Of a stretch of DNA of 64,000 nucleotides, positions 56,577 to 64,000 are shown piece by piece; positions within the stretch are counted from its first letter, which is position 1, and each line of letters starts with the position of its first letter. Source of the stretch: Citrobacter sp. R56 (lineage in GTDB: Bacteria; Pseudomonadota; Gammaproteobacteria; Enterobacterales; Enterobacteriaceae); NCBI RefSeq assembly GCF_016811995.1, contig NZ_CP069159.1:3286001-3350000 (forward strand), in the 5' to 3' direction. The translations under genes and the position numbers were made by a program. The notes below the pieces were generated by a model, which was not told where the DNA came from, did not search any database, and saw nothing but the letters and a program-made list of their open reading frames with translations.

Positions 56577-57443
56577 ATGGTAGCAAAGATTATTGACGGT
56601 AAAACGATTGCGCAGCAGGTGCGCTCTGAGGTTGCTCAAAAAGTTCAGGCACGTTTAGCGGCCGGACTTCGCGCCCCAGGACTGGCTGTTGTGCTGGTAG
56701 GTAGCAACCCGGCTTCGCAAATTTATGTCGCAAGCAAGCGTAAAGCCTGTGATGAGGTGGGGTTCGTCTCCCGCTCTTATGACCTGCCTGAAACCACCAG
56801 CGAGGCGGAACTGCTTGAGCTTATCGATACGCTTAATGCAGACAACACCATCGACGGTATTCTGGTGCAACTGCCGTTACCGGCGGGCATCGACAACGTC
56901 AAAGTGCTCGAGCGCATCGCGCCAGACAAAGACGTGGATGGCTTCCATCCGTACAACGTAGGTCGTTTGTGCCAGCGCGCACCACGTCTGCGTCCGTGTA
57001 CTCCGCGCGGTATTGTTACCCTGCTTGAGCGTTACAATATCGATACCTACGGGCTGAATGCCGTGGTGATTGGCGCCTCCAATATCGTCGGTCGCCCGAT
57101 GAGCATGGAACTGCTGCTGGCAGGCTGCACCACCACTGTCACTCACCGCTTTACCAAAAACCTGCGTCATCACGTCGAAAATGCCGACCTGCTGATCGTG
57201 GCCGTCGGCAAACCCGGATTTATTCCTGGCGAGTGGATAAAAGAAGGCGCCATCGTAATCGATGTCGGCATTAACCGTCTGGAAAATGGTAAAGTTGTCG
57301 GCGACGTCGTCTTTGACGATGCGGCGGCACGTGCATCATATATCACGCCAGTGCCGGGCGGCGTCGGTCCGATGACCGTCGCAACACTTATCGAAAACAC
57401 GCTGCAGGCGTGTGTTGAATATCACGATCCACAAGGTAATTAA
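56577..57443 (+). CDS. folD: FolD, methylene-THF dehydrogenase/cyclohydrolase
   Basis: 288 residues, almost identical to E. coli FolD. Active-site Tyr50 and Lys54 (YVASKRKAC), the [10 protein letters not shown] motif and the nucleotide-binding [11 protein letters not shown] segment are present. Interconverts 5,10-methylene-, methenyl- and 10-formyl-tetrahydrofolate. Conserved neighbour of the fim locus in enterobacteria. Confidence 0.98.
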   Translation: MVAKIIDGKTIAQQVRSEVAQKVQARLAAGLRAPGLAVVLVGSNPASQIYVASKRKACDEVGFVSRSYDLPETTSEAELLELIDTLNADNTIDGILVQLPLPAGIDNVKVLERIAPDKDVDGFHPYNVGRLCQRAPRLRPCTPRGIVTLLERYNIDTYGLNAVVIGASNIVGRPMSMELLLAGCTTTVTHRFTKNLRHHVENADLLIVAVGKPGFIPGEWIKEGAIVIDVGINRLENGKVVGDVVFDDAAARASYITPVPGGVGPMTVATLIENTLQACVEYHDPQGN

Positions 57444-57444
57444 T

Positions 57445-57657
57445 ATGGCGAATTTTTCTTTAGGCAAGCATCCGCACGTGGAGCTGTGCGATTTGCTCAA
57501 ACTGGAAGGCTGGTGTGAAAGCGGCGCCCAGGCGAAAATTGCCATTGCTGAAGGTTTAGTTAAGGTCGATGGCGCGGTGGAAACCCGTAAACGCTGCAAA
57601 ATCGTCGCGGGACACACCGTGAGCTATGAAGGTCACAGCATTAACGTCGTCGCGTGA
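57445..57657 (+). CDS. ybcJ: YbcJ, S4-domain RNA-binding protein
   Basis: 70 residues: one S4-like RNA-binding domain (LCDLLKLEGWCESGAQAKIAIAEGLVKVDGAVETRKRCKIVAG). One base after folD, so co-transcribed. Function in RNA metabolism presumed from the family. I take the ATG at 57445 as start. Confidence 0.95.
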   Translation: MANFSLGKHPHVELCDLLKLEGWCESGAQAKIAIAEGLVKVDGAVETRKRCKIVAGHTVSYEGHSINVVA

Positions 57658-57665
57658 TCTCAGCT

Positions 57666-57694
57666 GCCGGATAACGGTTAACCCCTTATCCGGC
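57666..57694 (+). terminator. Hairpin after folD-ybcJ
   Basis: 9-bp stem GCCGGATAA/TTATCCGGC with an 11-nt loop, starting nine bases after ybcJ. Without a T tract it might also be a single REP-like unit. Confidence 0.6.
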
Positions 57695-57787
57695 CAGTTC
57701 CCCCATCTTTCAGATAATTAACTTCATCGTCCCTTCACAGTAAACAGTAAACTGTTAGCATGTTGTTTTTCATACGAAGCGAACCTC

Positions 57788-58309
57788 ATGCCAACCATTG
57801 TTACCCACGCCGCCGTTCCTCTTTGTCTTGGATTAGGCCTCGGCCTCAAGGTTATTCCCCCTCGCCTGCTGTTTGCCGGTATCGTGCTGGCGATGCTGCC
57901 CGATGCCGACGTACTGGCGTTTAAGTTTGGGATTGCCTACGGCAACGTATTTGGCCATCGTGGTTTTACCCACTCGCTATTATTTGCCTTTGTCGTGCCC
58001 TTTTTATTTGTACTGATCGGGCGACGATGGTTTAGGGCGGGGCTGGTTCGCTGTTGGCTGTTCCTGACGGTTTCACTGCTGTCGCACAGTTTGCTGGATT
58101 CAATCACCACCGGTGGAAAAGGCGTCGGCTGGTTGTGGCCGTGGTCTGACGAACGCTTCTTTGCCCCCTGGCAGGTGATCAAAGTCGCGCCGTTTGCGCT
58201 CTCACGCTATGCCACGCCTTACGGGCATCAGGTGATGCTGTCTGAGTTGATGTGGGTGTGGTTGCCGGGTGTGGTGGTGATGGGGATGCTGTGGTGGCGT
58301 AGACGTTAA
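57788..58309 (+). CDS. ybcI: YbcI, inner-membrane metal-dependent hydrolase-like protein
   Basis: 173 residues, DUF457/YdjM family. His/Asp-rich motifs DADVL, HRGFTHS and SHSLLDS sit in membrane-proximal positions between about four helices. Biochemical role unknown; conserved at this position in E. coli and Salmonella. Confidence 0.92.
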   Translation: MPTIVTHAAVPLCLGLGLGLKVIPPRLLFAGIVLAMLPDADVLAFKFGIAYGNVFGHRGFTHSLLFAFVVPFLFVLIGRRWFRAGLVRCWLFLTVSLLSHSLLDSITTGGKGVGWLWPWSDERFFAPWQVIKVAPFALSRYATPYGHQVMLSELMWVWLPGVVVMGMLWWRRR

Positions 58310-58312
58310 AAA

Positions 58313-58372
58313 GCCGGGTGGCGGCTTCGCCTTACCCGGCCTACGGGCCGGACACGCATCAGCGCATCCGGC
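58313..58372. repeat. REP/BIME pair between ybcI and cysS
   Basis: Two facing REP units (GCCGGGTGGCGGCTTCGCC...ACCCGGC and GGCCGGACACGC...GCATCCGGC) separate convergent ybcI and cysS. Confidence 0.88.
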
Positions 58373-58381
58373 AATAGACGA

Positions 58382-59767
58382 TTATTTACGACGCCAGGTG
58401 GTCCCTTGCGGGCCATCTTCCAGCACGATCCCCATCTCGTTCAGACGGTCACGCGCCGCATCTGCCGCCGCCCAGTCTTTCGCTTTACGGGCATCGAGAC
58501 GCTGTTGAATCAACGCTTCAATCTCAGCAACTTCGCCATCGTCCGCCTGCGCGCCGCTTTGCAGGAACGCTTCTGGATCTTGTTCCAGCAGACCCAGCAC
58601 GCCAGAGAGCTTACGCAGATGCGAGGCCATCGCGTTCGCCGCCGCCATATCTTCACCCTTCAGGCGATTCACTTCGCGCGCCATATCAAACAATACCGAG
58701 TAGGCTTCCGGCGTGTTGAAATCGTCGTTCATCGCCTCAACAAAACGCGCTTCAAACGCTTCGCCACCCGCAGGAGCAACGGATTTGTCCGTTCCGCGCA
58801 GCGCAGTGTAAAGACGTTCCAGCGCCGAACGCGCCTGTTTCAGGTTCTCTTCGCTGTAGTTCAGCTGGCTACGATAGTGGCCGGACATCAGGAAGTAGCG
58901 AATGGTTTCGGCGTCGTAGTATTTCAGGACGTCGCGCACGGTGAAGAAATTTCCCAGTGATTTAGACATTTTCTCGCGGTCAATCATCACCATGCCGGAG
59001 TGCATCCAGTAGTTCACGTACTCGCCGTCATGCGCGCAGGTGGACTGGGCGATTTCGTTTTCATGGTGCGGGAACATCAGGTCAGAACCGCCGCCGTGAA
59101 TATCAAAATGGTTGCCCAACTGTTTGCAGTTCATCGCCGAACATTCGATATGCCAGCCCGGACGCCCTGCGCCCCACGGTGACGGCCAGCTCGGCTCGCC
59201 CTCTTTGGACATCTTCCACAACACGAAGTCCATCGGGTTGCGTTTCACGTCAACGACGTCCACACGAGCGCCTGCCTGGAGTTGGTCGAGATCCTGGCGT
59301 GACAGCAGGCCATAGTTCGGGTCCGTCGGGACATCAAACATCACGTCGCCGTTGTCTGCAACATAGGCGTGGCCTTTGGCAATCAACTGTTCAGTAATTT
59401 CAATGATTTCGTGGATATGGTGCGTTGCGCGCGGTTCGAGGTCCGGGCGCAAAATGTTTAACGCATCAAAATCGTTGTGCATCTCGGCAATCATGCGATC
59501 GACCAGCGCCACAAAATTTTCACCGTTTTCATTGGCGCGTTTGATGATTTTGTCATCGATATCGGTAATGTTACGCACGTATTTCAGTTTGTAGCCGAGG
59601 AAATGCAGGTAGCGCGCCACCACATCGAAGGCAACAAATGTACGTCCGTGACCAATATGACAGAGATCGTAAACGGTAATACCACACACGTACATGCCGA
59701 CTTCCCCGGCATGAATAGGCTTAAATTCCTCTTTCTGGCGCGTCAGTGTATTAAAGATTTTTAACAT
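58382..59767 (-). CDS. cysS: CysS, cysteinyl-tRNA synthetase
   Basis: 461 residues, the E. coli length. Zinc ligand Cys28, the class I HIGH motif as CHIGHG and KMSKS. Charges tRNA-Cys. The start is the ATG at 59767. Divergent from ppiB. Confidence 0.98.
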   Translation of the reverse strand: MLKIFNTLTRQKEEFKPIHAGEVGMYVCGITVYDLCHIGHGRTFVAFDVVARYLHFLGYKLKYVRNITDIDDKIIKRANENGENFVALVDRMIAEMHNDFDALNILRPDLEPRATHHIHEIIEITEQLIAKGHAYVADNGDVMFDVPTDPNYGLLSRQDLDQLQAGARVDVVDVKRNPMDFVLWKMSKEGEPSWPSPWGAGRPGWHIECSAMNCKQLGNHFDIHGGGSDLMFPHHENEIAQSTCAHDGEYVNYWMHSGMVMIDREKMSKSLGNFFTVRDVLKYYDAETIRYFLMSGHYRSQLNYSEENLKQARSALERLYTALRGTDKSVAPAGGEAFEARFVEAMNDDFNTPEAYSVLFDMAREVNRLKGEDMAAANAMASHLRKLSGVLGLLEQDPEAFLQSGAQADDGEVAEIEALIQQRLDARKAKDWAAADAARDRLNEMGIVLEDGPQGTTWRRK

Positions 59768-59940
59768 CGAAGATTCCGTATAGACGTGTGTGGATAATAA
59801 AGTCTGTATAATACCCATAATTCAGACTGGAATCAGCACACATTGCAAGATGATCCCGTCTTACGGTTATGCTATAACACCCCACTATCTGTGACCCAGC
59901 GTTGGGTCGAAGCACCACTATATCGGAACAGGATGCAAAA

Positions 59941-60435
59941 ATGGTTACTTTCCACACTAATCACGGCGATATCGTAATCAAAACCTTTGATGACAAAGCG
60001 CCTGAAACAGTTAAAAACTTCCTGGACTACTGCCGCGAAGGTTTTTATAACAACACCATTTTCCACCGTGTCATTAACGGTTTTATGATTCAGGGCGGCG
60101 GTTTTGAACCGGGCATGAAGCAAAAAGACACCAAAGAGGCTATCAAAAACGAAGCCAACAACGGTCTGAAAAACACCCGTGGTACGCTGGCAATGGCACG
60201 TACTCAGGCTCCGCACTCCGCAACTGCCCAGTTCTTTATCAACGTGGTCGACAACGACTTCCTGAACTTCTCTGCTGAAAGCATGCAGGGCTGGGGCTAC
60301 TGCGTATTCGCTGAAGTTGTTGAAGGCATGGACGTTGTAGACAAAATCAAAGCGGTGTCCACCGGTCGCAGCGGCATGCATCAGGACGTACCAAAAGAAG
60401 ACGTCATCGTCGAAAACGTGACCGTCAGCGAGTAA
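59941..60435 (+). CDS. ppiB: PpiB, cytoplasmic peptidyl-prolyl isomerase (cyclophilin B)
   Basis: 164 residues, cyclophilin fold: [55 protein letters not shown]. No signal peptide. Accelerates proline isomerisation during folding. Two bases before lpxH, so the genes form one unit. Confidence 0.98.
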   Translation: MVTFHTNHGDIVIKTFDDKAPETVKNFLDYCREGFYNNTIFHRVINGFMIQGGGFEPGMKQKDTKEAIKNEANNGLKNTRGTLAMARTQAPHSATAQFFINVVDNDFLNFSAESMQGWGYCVFAEVVEGMDVVDKIKAVSTGRSGMHQDVPKEDVIVENVTVSE

Positions 60436-60437
60436 TC

Positions 60438-61160
60438 GTGGCGACACTGTTTATTGCAGATCTTCACCTCTGCACAGAAGAACCGGCGATCACCGCCGGT
60501 TTTCTGCGTTTTTTAGCCGGTGAAGCGCGTCAGGCAGACGCACTGTACATTTTGGGCGATCTTTTCGAAGCTTGGATAGGCGACGACGATCCCAATCCCC
60601 TGCACCGCGAAATAGCCGCGGCGATTAAAGCGGTGGTCGATTTCGGCGTGCCCTGTTTTTTCATTCACGGCAACCGCGACTTTCTGCTCGGAAAACGTTT
60701 TGCCCGTGAAAGCGGCATGACCCTGCTACCGCAGGAAAAGGTACCTGACCTGTATGGCCGACGCGTGTTGATCATGCATGGCGATACCTTGTGTACCGAC
60801 GATGTCGGTTACCAGGCGTTTCGCGCCAAAGTGCACAAACCCTGGCTGCAAACGCTGTTTCTTGCCCTGCCGCTGTTTATTCGTAGCCGCATTGCCGCCA
60901 AAATGCGGGCTGGCAGCAAATCCGCCAACAGCAGTAAATCACTGGAAATTATGGATGTTAATCAGCAGGCCGTGGTGGCTGAGATGGAAAAACATCAGGT
61001 TCAGTGGTTGGTTCACGGTCATACCCATCGCCCGGCGGTGCATGAACTCACTATTAACGGAAAACCTGCTTTTCGTGTCGTTTTAGGTGCCTGGCACCAC
61101 GAAGGCTCGATGGTAAAAGTCACGCCAGACAACGTTGAACTGATCGCCTTCCCGTTTTAA
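60438..61160 (+). CDS. lpxH: LpxH, UDP-2,3-diacylglucosamine hydrolase
   Basis: 240 residues, GTG start. Metallophosphoesterase motifs: Asp8/His10 (IADLHL), [27 protein letters not shown]. Makes lipid X in lipid A synthesis at the inner membrane surface. Confidence 0.97.
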   Translation: MATLFIADLHLCTEEPAITAGFLRFLAGEARQADALYILGDLFEAWIGDDDPNPLHREIAAAIKAVVDFGVPCFFIHGNRDFLLGKRFARESGMTLLPQEKVPDLYGRRVLIMHGDTLCTDDVGYQAFRAKVHKPWLQTLFLALPLFIRSRIAAKMRAGSKSANSSKSLEIMDVNQQAVVAEMEKHQVQWLVHGHTHRPAVHELTINGKPAFRVVLGAWHHEGSMVKVTPDNVELIAFPF

Positions 61161-61191
61161 ATTCTCTCAGCCATTTGCCGCAACTTTAACC

Positions 61192-61207
61192 GCGCAACCG
61201 TTTTCCT
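61192..61207 (+). promoter_or_regulatory. PurR operator of purEK
   Basis: GCGCAACCGTTTTCCT matches the PUR box (ACGCAAACGTTTTCNT) in the place known from E. coli, about 70 bp before the purE start. Confidence 0.88.
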
Positions 61208-61278
61208 TGCCGGATTATCATGCTATTCTCTGTGGCCTCAAAAGCAGTGTGTCCCGCACCACAGGAGTTTTCAGACGC

Positions 61279-61788
61279 ATGTCTTCCCGCAATAATCCGG
61301 CGCGTGTCGCCATCGTGATGGGGTCCAAAAGCGACTGGGCTACCATGCAGTTTGCCGCCGAAATCTTTGAAATCCTGAACGTTCCACACCACGTTGAAGT
61401 TATTTCCGCTCACCGCACCCCCGACAAATTGTTCAGCTTCGCCGAAAGCGCCGAAGAGAACGGTTATCAGGTGATTATTGCCGGTGCTGGCGGTGCCGCA
61501 CATTTGCCGGGCATGATTGCGGCGAAGACGCTGGTGCCCGTACTGGGCGTTCCGGTGCAGAGCGCGGCGCTGAGCGGCGTTGACAGCCTCTACTCTATTG
61601 TTCAGATGCCACGCGGTATTCCGGTCGGTACACTGGCGATTGGTAAAGCGGGCGCGGCGAACGCAGCACTGCTGGCAGCACAAATTCTGGCGACCCATGA
61701 CAGCGCGTTGCATCAGCGCCTGAATGACTGGCGTAAAGCACAAACGGATGAGGTGCTGGAGAATCCAGATCCGCGGGGTGCGGCATGA
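61279..61788 (+). CDS. purE: PurE, N5-carboxyaminoimidazole ribonucleotide mutase
   Basis: 169 residues from the ATG at 61279. Motifs GSKSDW near the N terminus, [18 protein letters not shown] and GVPVQS. Catalyses the mutase step of purine synthesis after PurK. Overlaps purK by 4 bp. Confidence 0.98.
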   Translation: MSSRNNPARVAIVMGSKSDWATMQFAAEIFEILNVPHHVEVISAHRTPDKLFSFAESAEENGYQVIIAGAGGAAHLPGMIAAKTLVPVLGVPVQSAALSGVDSLYSIVQMPRGIPVGTLAIGKAGAANAALLAAQILATHDSALHQRLNDWRKAQTDEVLENPDPRGAA

Positions 61789-62852
61789 AGCAGGTCTGCG
61801 TGCTGGGCAACGGCCAGTTAGGGCGGATGCTGCGCCAGGCCGGCGAACCGTTAGGGATAGCCGTCTGGCCAGTGGGACTGGACGCCGAACCTGCCGCCGT
61901 TCCTTTTCAGCAAAGCGTAATTACCGCAGAAATTGAGCGCTGGCCAGAAACCGCGTTGACCCGCGAACTGGCGCGCCACCCGGCCTTTGTCAACCGCGAT
62001 GTATTCCCAATCATCGCCGACCGCCTCACGCAAAAGCAGCTTTTTGACAAACTCTCCCTTGCCACCGCACCGTGGCAACTGCTGGCCGCCAGCGACGAAT
62101 GGCCGCACATTTTCGAACGCTTAGGCGAACTGGCGATTGTCAAACGCCGCGTCGGGGGTTATGACGGTCGCGGACAGTGGCGCTTGCGCAATGATGAAAC
62201 TGACCAACTCCCGAATGACTGCTACGGCGAGTGCATTGTCGAGCAGGGGATTAACTTCTCCGGGGAAGTCTCCTTAGTTGGCGCACGCGGGCACGACAGC
62301 AGCACCGTATTTTATCCGCTGACGCACAACCTGCATCAGGACGGAATTCTGCGCACCAGCGTGGCGTTCCCGCAGGCTAACACCCGATTGCAGGAACAGG
62401 CAGAAGCCATGCTTTCCGCCATCATGCAGGAGTTGGGTTACGTCGGCGTGATGGCGATGGAGTGTTTTATCACCTCGGAAGGACTGCTGATCAACGAACT
62501 GGCCCCGCGCGTGCATAACAGCGGACACTGGACGCAAAACGGTGCCAGCATCAGTCAGTTCGAGCTGCACCTGCGCGCCATTACGGGACTGCCATTACCG
62601 ACGCCGGTGGTGAACAGCCCATCGGTGATGGTGAATTTGATTGGCAGTCCTTTGAATTATGACTGGCTGAAATTGCCGTTAGTGCATCTGCACTGGTACG
62701 ACAAAGAGGTTCGCCCGGGGCGTAAGGTGGGTCACCTGAACCTGACCGACAGCGACACCGCGCGCCTTAACGCCACGCTGGAAGCACTGGCGCCATTACT
62801 GCCGCCAGACTACGCCAGCGGCATCATTTGGGCGCAAAGTAAGCTCATATAA
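61785..62852 (+). CDS. purK: PurK, N5-carboxyaminoimidazole ribonucleotide synthetase
   Basis: 355 residues, ATP-grasp fold ([37 protein letters not shown]). Makes N5-CAIR from AIR, ATP and bicarbonate. Translationally coupled to purE. Confidence 0.98.
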   Translation: MKQVCVLGNGQLGRMLRQAGEPLGIAVWPVGLDAEPAAVPFQQSVITAEIERWPETALTRELARHPAFVNRDVFPIIADRLTQKQLFDKLSLATAPWQLLAASDEWPHIFERLGELAIVKRRVGGYDGRGQWRLRNDETDQLPNDCYGECIVEQGINFSGEVSLVGARGHDSSTVFYPLTHNLHQDGILRTSVAFPQANTRLQEQAEAMLSAIMQELGYVGVMAMECFITSEGLLINELAPRVHNSGHWTQNGASISQFELHLRAITGLPLPTPVVNSPSVMVNLIGSPLNYDWLKLPLVHLHWYDKEVRPGRKVGHLNLTDSDTARLNATLEALAPLLPPDYASGIIWAQSKLI

Positions 62853-62863
62853 CCCAGAAAAAT

Positions 62864-62893
62864 GCCGGGAAATCGAACTTATCCTTTCCCGGC
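62864..62893 (+). terminator. Hairpin after purK
   Basis: 9-bp stem GCCGGGAAA/TTTCCCGGC with a 12-nt loop directly after the purEK operon; weak T tract. Confidence 0.65.
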
Positions 62894-62950
62894 CCCTCTC
62901 TCAGCGCGTAAAATCCTGCCCATTGCTGTTTTGTTTTATCAGGATCTCCC

Positions 62951-64000
62951 ATGAACGATGGAACGGATTATCGCGCGATCCTCACTGCCGATACGCCTTT
63001 AATCGATGTACGCGCCCCAGGCGAATTCACCCAGGGCGCCATGCCCGCAGCCATTAACCTGCCCTTGATGAATGATGAAGAGCGCGCCGCCGTCGGTACC
63101 TGCTACAAGCGCCAGGGACCAGAGGCCGCACTCAAGCTTGGGCATCAACTGGTGTCCGGCGAGCTTCGCCAACAGCGGCTGGATGGCTGGCGAGAAGCGT
63201 GTCAACAACGGCCCACCGGCTATCTTTGCTGCGCGCGCGGCGGTCAACGCTCGCACATTGTTCAGCAGTGGCTGCGCGAGTCGGGCATTGACTACCCGCT
63301 TATCAAGGGCGGCTATAAAGCGTTACGCCAGTCTGCCATCCGCCTCACCGAAGAACTGGTGCAAAAGCCCATCATCTTAATTGGCGGCTGTACCGGCAGC
63401 GGCAAGACGCAACTGGTACAACAGCAGCCCAACGGGATCGATCTCGAAGGGCTGGCGCACCATCGCGGCTCCTCATTTGGCCGCACGCTGTTGCCGCAAC
63501 TCAGTCAGGCCAGTTTTGAAAACCTGCTGGCAAGTGAGTTGCTCAAGGTCGATGCGCACCAGGCGCCGCGCTCCTGGGTGCTGGAGGACGAAGGCCGGAT
63601 GATTGGCTCGAACCATCTGCCGGAATGTTTGCGTGAGCGTATGGCACAGGCGGTTATTGCGGTGGTCAACGATCCCTTTGAGTTGCGTCTGGAACGGCTG
63701 CGTGAAGAGTATTTCGTGCGTATGCACCATGACTTTACTCACGCATATGGTGAAGCGCGCGGCTGGCAGGAATACAGCGAGTATTTGCACCACGGGCTGT
63801 CAGCCATTCAGCGTCGGCTGGGCCTGCAACGATTTAAAGAATTGACCACCGCGCTCGATATTGCCCTAGCTGAACAGCAGAGCACCGGCAGCACCGAGGC
63901 GCATTTCAGTTGGCTGGTTCCGCTACTGGAAGAGTATTACGACCCGATGTATCGCTATCAGCTCGAAAAGAAAGCAGAGAAAATTGTTTTTCGCGGCACG
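62951..64000 (+). CDS. selU: SelU (MnmH), tRNA 2-selenouridine/geranyl-2-thiouridine synthase, 3' end outside window
   Basis: 350 residues are visible with no stop, about 14 short of the E. coli length (364). N-terminal rhodanese domain with catalytic Cys94 ([10 protein letters not shown]) and a P-loop domain ([10 protein letters not shown]). Converts 2-thiouridine to 2-selenouridine in the wobble position of some tRNAs, via a geranylated intermediate. The start ATG is three residues shorter at the N terminus than in E. coli. Confidence 0.96.
   Translation, partial: MNDGTDYRAILTADTPLIDVRAPGEFTQGAMPAAINLPLMNDEERAAVGTCYKRQGPEAALKLGHQLVSGELRQQRLDGWREACQQRPTGYLCCARGGQRSHIVQQWLRESGIDYPLIKGGYKALRQSAIRLTEELVQKPIILIGGCTGSGKTQLVQQQPNGIDLEGLAHHRGSSFGRTLLPQLSQASFENLLASELLKVDAHQAPRSWVLEDEGRMIGSNHLPECLRERMAQAVIAVVNDPFELRLERLREEYFVRMHHDFTHAYGEARGWQEYSEYLHHGLSAIQRRLGLQRFKELTTALDIALAEQQSTGSTEAHFSWLVPLLEEYYDPMYRYQLEKKAEKIVFRGT

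Noticed and set aside
57744-57755. Palindrome ACAGTAAACTGT before ybcI as a LexA box
   Set aside because: The half-sites face the wrong way for CTGT-N8-ACAG; it does not match the LexA consensus.

Overview
The window is a piece of an enterobacterial chromosome, most likely Citrobacter or a very close relative. The backbone is the E. coli/Salmonella-type folD-ybcJ-ybcI-cysS-ppiB-lpxH-purEK-selU block. Next to it is a Salmonella-style type 1 fimbrial locus (fimAICDHF, fimZ, fimY, an EAL gene, fimW, tRNA-Arg). Further along is an E. coli-like copper/silver efflux locus (cusRS divergent from cusCFBA). Salmonella normally lacks cus and E. coli lacks fimW and the EAL gene, so the combination points to Citrobacter. 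The species is inferred, not proven.

Layout, left to right. 1-3366: C-terminal part of a large autotransporter adhesin. 3.4-6.0 kb: a c-di-GMP/regulatory patch with a 5'-truncated EAL phosphodiesterase, a LuxR-type regulator and a YcgR-like PilZ protein, interrupted by a MITE-like repeat and an ERIC element. 6.6-15.2 kb: cusA, cusB, cusF, cusC (minus) and cusR, cusS (plus), with a clear CusR operator between them. 15.3-17.7 kb: a large ankyrin-repeat protein. 17.8-25.8 kb: a tightly coupled eight-gene minus-strand operon (ketosynthase III, two extended SDRs, MBL-fold hydrolase, adenylate-forming enzyme, GT2 and GT1 glycosyltransferases, small hydrolase-like protein). It looks like an uncharacterised pathway for a fatty-acyl-derived, glycosylated metabolite and is the strongest candidate for an undescribed system. 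26.2-32.8 kb: a CitA/DcuS-type two-component system followed by a ferric-type (Fbp/Afu-like) ABC importer.

32.96-46.10 kb: a genomic island in the 3' end of tRNA-Arg(UCU). It carries a P4-family integrase, an AlpA regulator and a P4 alpha-like primase/helicase with candidate iterons. It also carries a five-gene chaperone-usher fimbrial operon as cargo, decayed IS3 sequences and small unknown genes. A short att-like copy of the tRNA 3' end and a 20-bp direct repeat mark both ends. The displaced original terminator of the tRNA seems to lie just outside the left end.

46.1-56.0 kb: tRNA-Arg and the type 1 fimbrial locus with its regulators. Two chaperone-usher operons thus flank the same tRNA. 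56.6-64.0 kb: conserved housekeeping genes, ending inside selU. Many start codons were re-chosen from ribosome-binding sites, signal peptides and family lengths.
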